From Nectonema munidae (taxonomy: Eukaryota > Nematomorpha > Nectonematoida > Nectonematidae): DNA of 64,000 nt. Where the stretch lies: contig JAUIRK010000463.1 in NCBI GenBank assembly GCA_030549495.1, positions 495,001 to 559,000 on the forward strand, in the 5' to 3' direction. The stretch's first letter is position 1. The number at the start of each line of letters is the position of its first letter. The position numbers and the translations under genes are program-made. Below are positions 62,775-64,000 of this stretch, one piece after another. The notes below the pieces were generated by a model. The model saw only the letters and a program-made list of their open reading frames with translations, searched no databases and was not told the origin of the DNA.

Positions 62775-62790
62775 ATCAAATATTTTTTAC

Positions 62791-63329
62791 CTGGAATTCA
62801 TCTCGAAGTTTCTAGATTCGCCATCAGGATACTTGATTTTAAAGTCGATAAAGTCATCAACACCACTACCCAACGAGGACTTTGGGGGAGCAAGCGACAT
62901 ACCAGAATTGGTCTTCGTATCGAAAAGTTGATCGTCCTCACCTAAAGGCAACGCACCGCTGGAAGAAGTAGAGGAAGCATCTTTCGCAACATCAGATGAA
63001 AGTGAGGTATTATTAGGAGACGAAGGTAGTGGTGATGAAATAGCAGTAGCAGTAGCAATACCTCCTTTATGATCGTCATAATCGTTAAATATTTTTTCGC
63101 TTTTGTCGTTGTCATCGTCGTCAGTAGTACAAGTGATGATGGAATTGTTCAATTGAGAGTGATGATGAGAAAATTCATCCTTTTCGTGATGATGATTCGG
63201 AGGATCTTTACTCGTTGAGTCGCTGTCACTAGCAGCGTAAAACTGTTCACCACTCATCGCAGAAGTGAAAGTGGACGACGACGCAATAATACTGCAGGAG
63301 TGATGATTCTTTGAAACTTCAGAAGTCAT
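62791..63329 (-). CDS. cobl: Cobl-like exon 1 (start codon, acidic/His-rich N-terminus, start of first Cobl domain)
   Basis: First coding exon, 179 codons plus 2 nt. The first in-frame ATG opens with MTSEVSKNHH at 63329; the frame stays open further upstream but with no earlier ATG, and the hydrophobic residues there are read only from a GTG, so they are not taken as a signal peptide. The N-terminus is low-complexity: Ser-rich, then His-rich (about residues 65-80) and an Asp run (DDDDND near residue 93). From about residue 158 it becomes ordered (FIDFKIKYPDGES), which reads as the first strands of a ubiquitin-like Cobl domain completed in exon 2. The donor is CCAG|GTAAAA at 62791/62790, leaving AG of a serine codon that exon 2 completes with C. 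Confidence 0.82.
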
Positions 63330-64000
63330 TTGCAAAAATATGATGATGATGAGTTGTGATGAAGAGATGAAGAGAAGAAGAAGAATTAGGCAAAGATACA
63401 CTCCACTGCTGAATATGATGGTAACGAGGTGTATAGGAAAATTTAGTCGCAGTTATGCAAACAAACACACTTTGTATGCATCAACAAGAAACTCTTTTCA
63501 TCCACATTTTTAATACTTGGCTTGGATGAAAAGAAGAATTTATTATTATTAATAATTGAAATTTGAAAAATGTGAAAAAGAATGACGTGCAAACCGAAGG
63601 CACTTTATTTCAGTGGTAAAAAAGGAAATGGGAGAAAATCGGTCTCTAGGAAAGAGAAGAAGAATGTCTTAAAAAATTTATATGAAGTAATATGCAAGTA
63701 GAAACGCGCTCTCTAGTCCTAGTCCATTGAGTGAGTAATATACTCTCAACATTTATCTGAATATTTGAAAAACGTGGTAAGTACATTTTGTAATAGGTAA
63801 AATTAAAGATGATAAAAAGTACACGTTTTAAAGCTTTCCATCTCTGTTGATATTAAAGCATCGCTTTTAGAATCAAGAGCTTTGTATTTTTAAATGCGAT
63901 TATTATCAAAATATTCACACTCATTATGCATTTGTCTTACAAAATAGATGAAGAAGAGCTTGATAAAATCGTTTTGTAGTTTTTGAGATGCAGGCTTTTA
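63330..64000 (-). promoter_or_regulatory. 5' flank / 5' UTR of the Cobl-like gene
   Basis: Upstream of the start codon. The frame remains open for about 24 codons without ATG and is rich in GAA/GAT repeats, suggesting transcribed 5' UTR. I cannot point to a TATA box, initiator or first-exon donor with confidence; further non-coding exons may lie beyond the window. Confidence 0.35.

Larger units (their letters stand above)
48990..62790 (-). other. Cobl-like intron 1 (13.8 kb)
   Basis: Between the first two coding exons. Contains the hAT elements, SINE copies and MITEs listed separately. In 52060-52660, 53000-53550, 53700-54700, 55470-57180, 57730-59300 and 62100-62640 I see only AT-rich sequence with microsatellite-like pieces, such as (AAT)n at 58791-58809, and short chance ORFs. 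Confidence 0.65.
765..63329 (-). other. cobl: Cobl-like (cordon-bleu) gene, 9 exons, 3' end outside window
   Basis: Whole visible span of one minus-strand gene. Exons in transcript order: 63329-62791, 48989 to about 48698, 37993-37762, 8460-8294, 6322-6113, 5089-4807, 3392-3194, 2036-1867, 1309-765. Together they give about 2637 nt, or 879 codons, without a stop, and every junction is phase-compatible, which is hard to get by chance. Two ubiquitin-like Cobl domains (about residues 158-243 and 278-354) are followed by a Ser/Asn-rich tail with two KKAPxPP motifs. Vertebrate Cobl has the same order, then C-terminal WH2 domains that nucleate actin filaments; those would lie before position 1. Known family role: actin nucleation at the cell cortex, with the lysine/proline motifs recruiting syndapin SH3 domains. 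The visible introns are about 13.8, 10.7, 29.3, 2.0, 1.0, 1.4, 1.2 and 0.6 kb. Family assignment comes from reading the sequence, not from a search. Confidence 0.8.

Noticed and set aside
62791-63401. N-terminal signal peptide or membrane anchor on the Cobl-like protein
   Set aside because: The hydrophobic residues are only reached by starting at a GTG; the first ATG lies after them.

Overview
The window is eukaryotic: strongly AT-rich, spliced genes with GT..AG introns, introns of up to about 29 kb, and dense decayed transposons (hAT, a LINE, tRNA-derived SINEs, foldback MITEs, satellite-like arrays). The repeat content and protein styles suggest an arthropod, possibly a crustacean such as a parasitic copepod. 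That is inference; nothing in the window fixes the species.

One host gene dominates. Nine minus-strand exons between 63329 and 765 form an open reading frame of about 879 codons that runs off the low-coordinate end of the window. Exon phases agree at every junction, with one uncertain donor after exon 2. The product looks like a cordon-bleu (Cobl) relative, the actin-nucleator family. Exons 1 and 2 encode a first ubiquitin-like Cobl domain, exon 3 encodes the second, and exons 5 and 7 each carry a lysine-rich KKAPxPP motif like the KRAP motifs of vertebrate Cobl. The C-terminal actin-binding WH2 part is not seen and should lie before position 1.

Layout by coordinate: 1-8460 holds the compact 3' half seen here (exons 9 to 4, introns 0.5-2 kb). 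Intron 3 (8461-37761) holds a same-strand multi-pass membrane ORF (8628-9245), remnants of an uncharacterised multicopy protein family (9600-10330 and 29200-29880), foldback elements, a small plus-strand exon-like ORF (15838-16064), a GC-richer island (17110-17600), a satellite array (19900-22020), an integrase fossil (30905-31147), Tigger-like and hAT elements, and a possible alternative first exon near 36.5-37.2 kb. Intron 2 (37994-48697) holds an inverted copy of the satellite array (38560-41620), a 5'-truncated LINE (42860-44595), a third satellite locus (45170-45850) and foldback elements. Intron 1 (48990-62790) holds a decayed hAT transposase (49610-50560), small hAT-like elements, SINE copies, a GC-richer block near 57.2-57.7 kb, and a second hAT element (61439-62060). 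Exon 1 with the start codon is at 62791-63329, and the 5' flank fills the rest.

There is no operon-like arrangement, CRISPR array or rRNA. The Cobl-like gene is the only clearly functional gene; almost everything else sits inside its introns.
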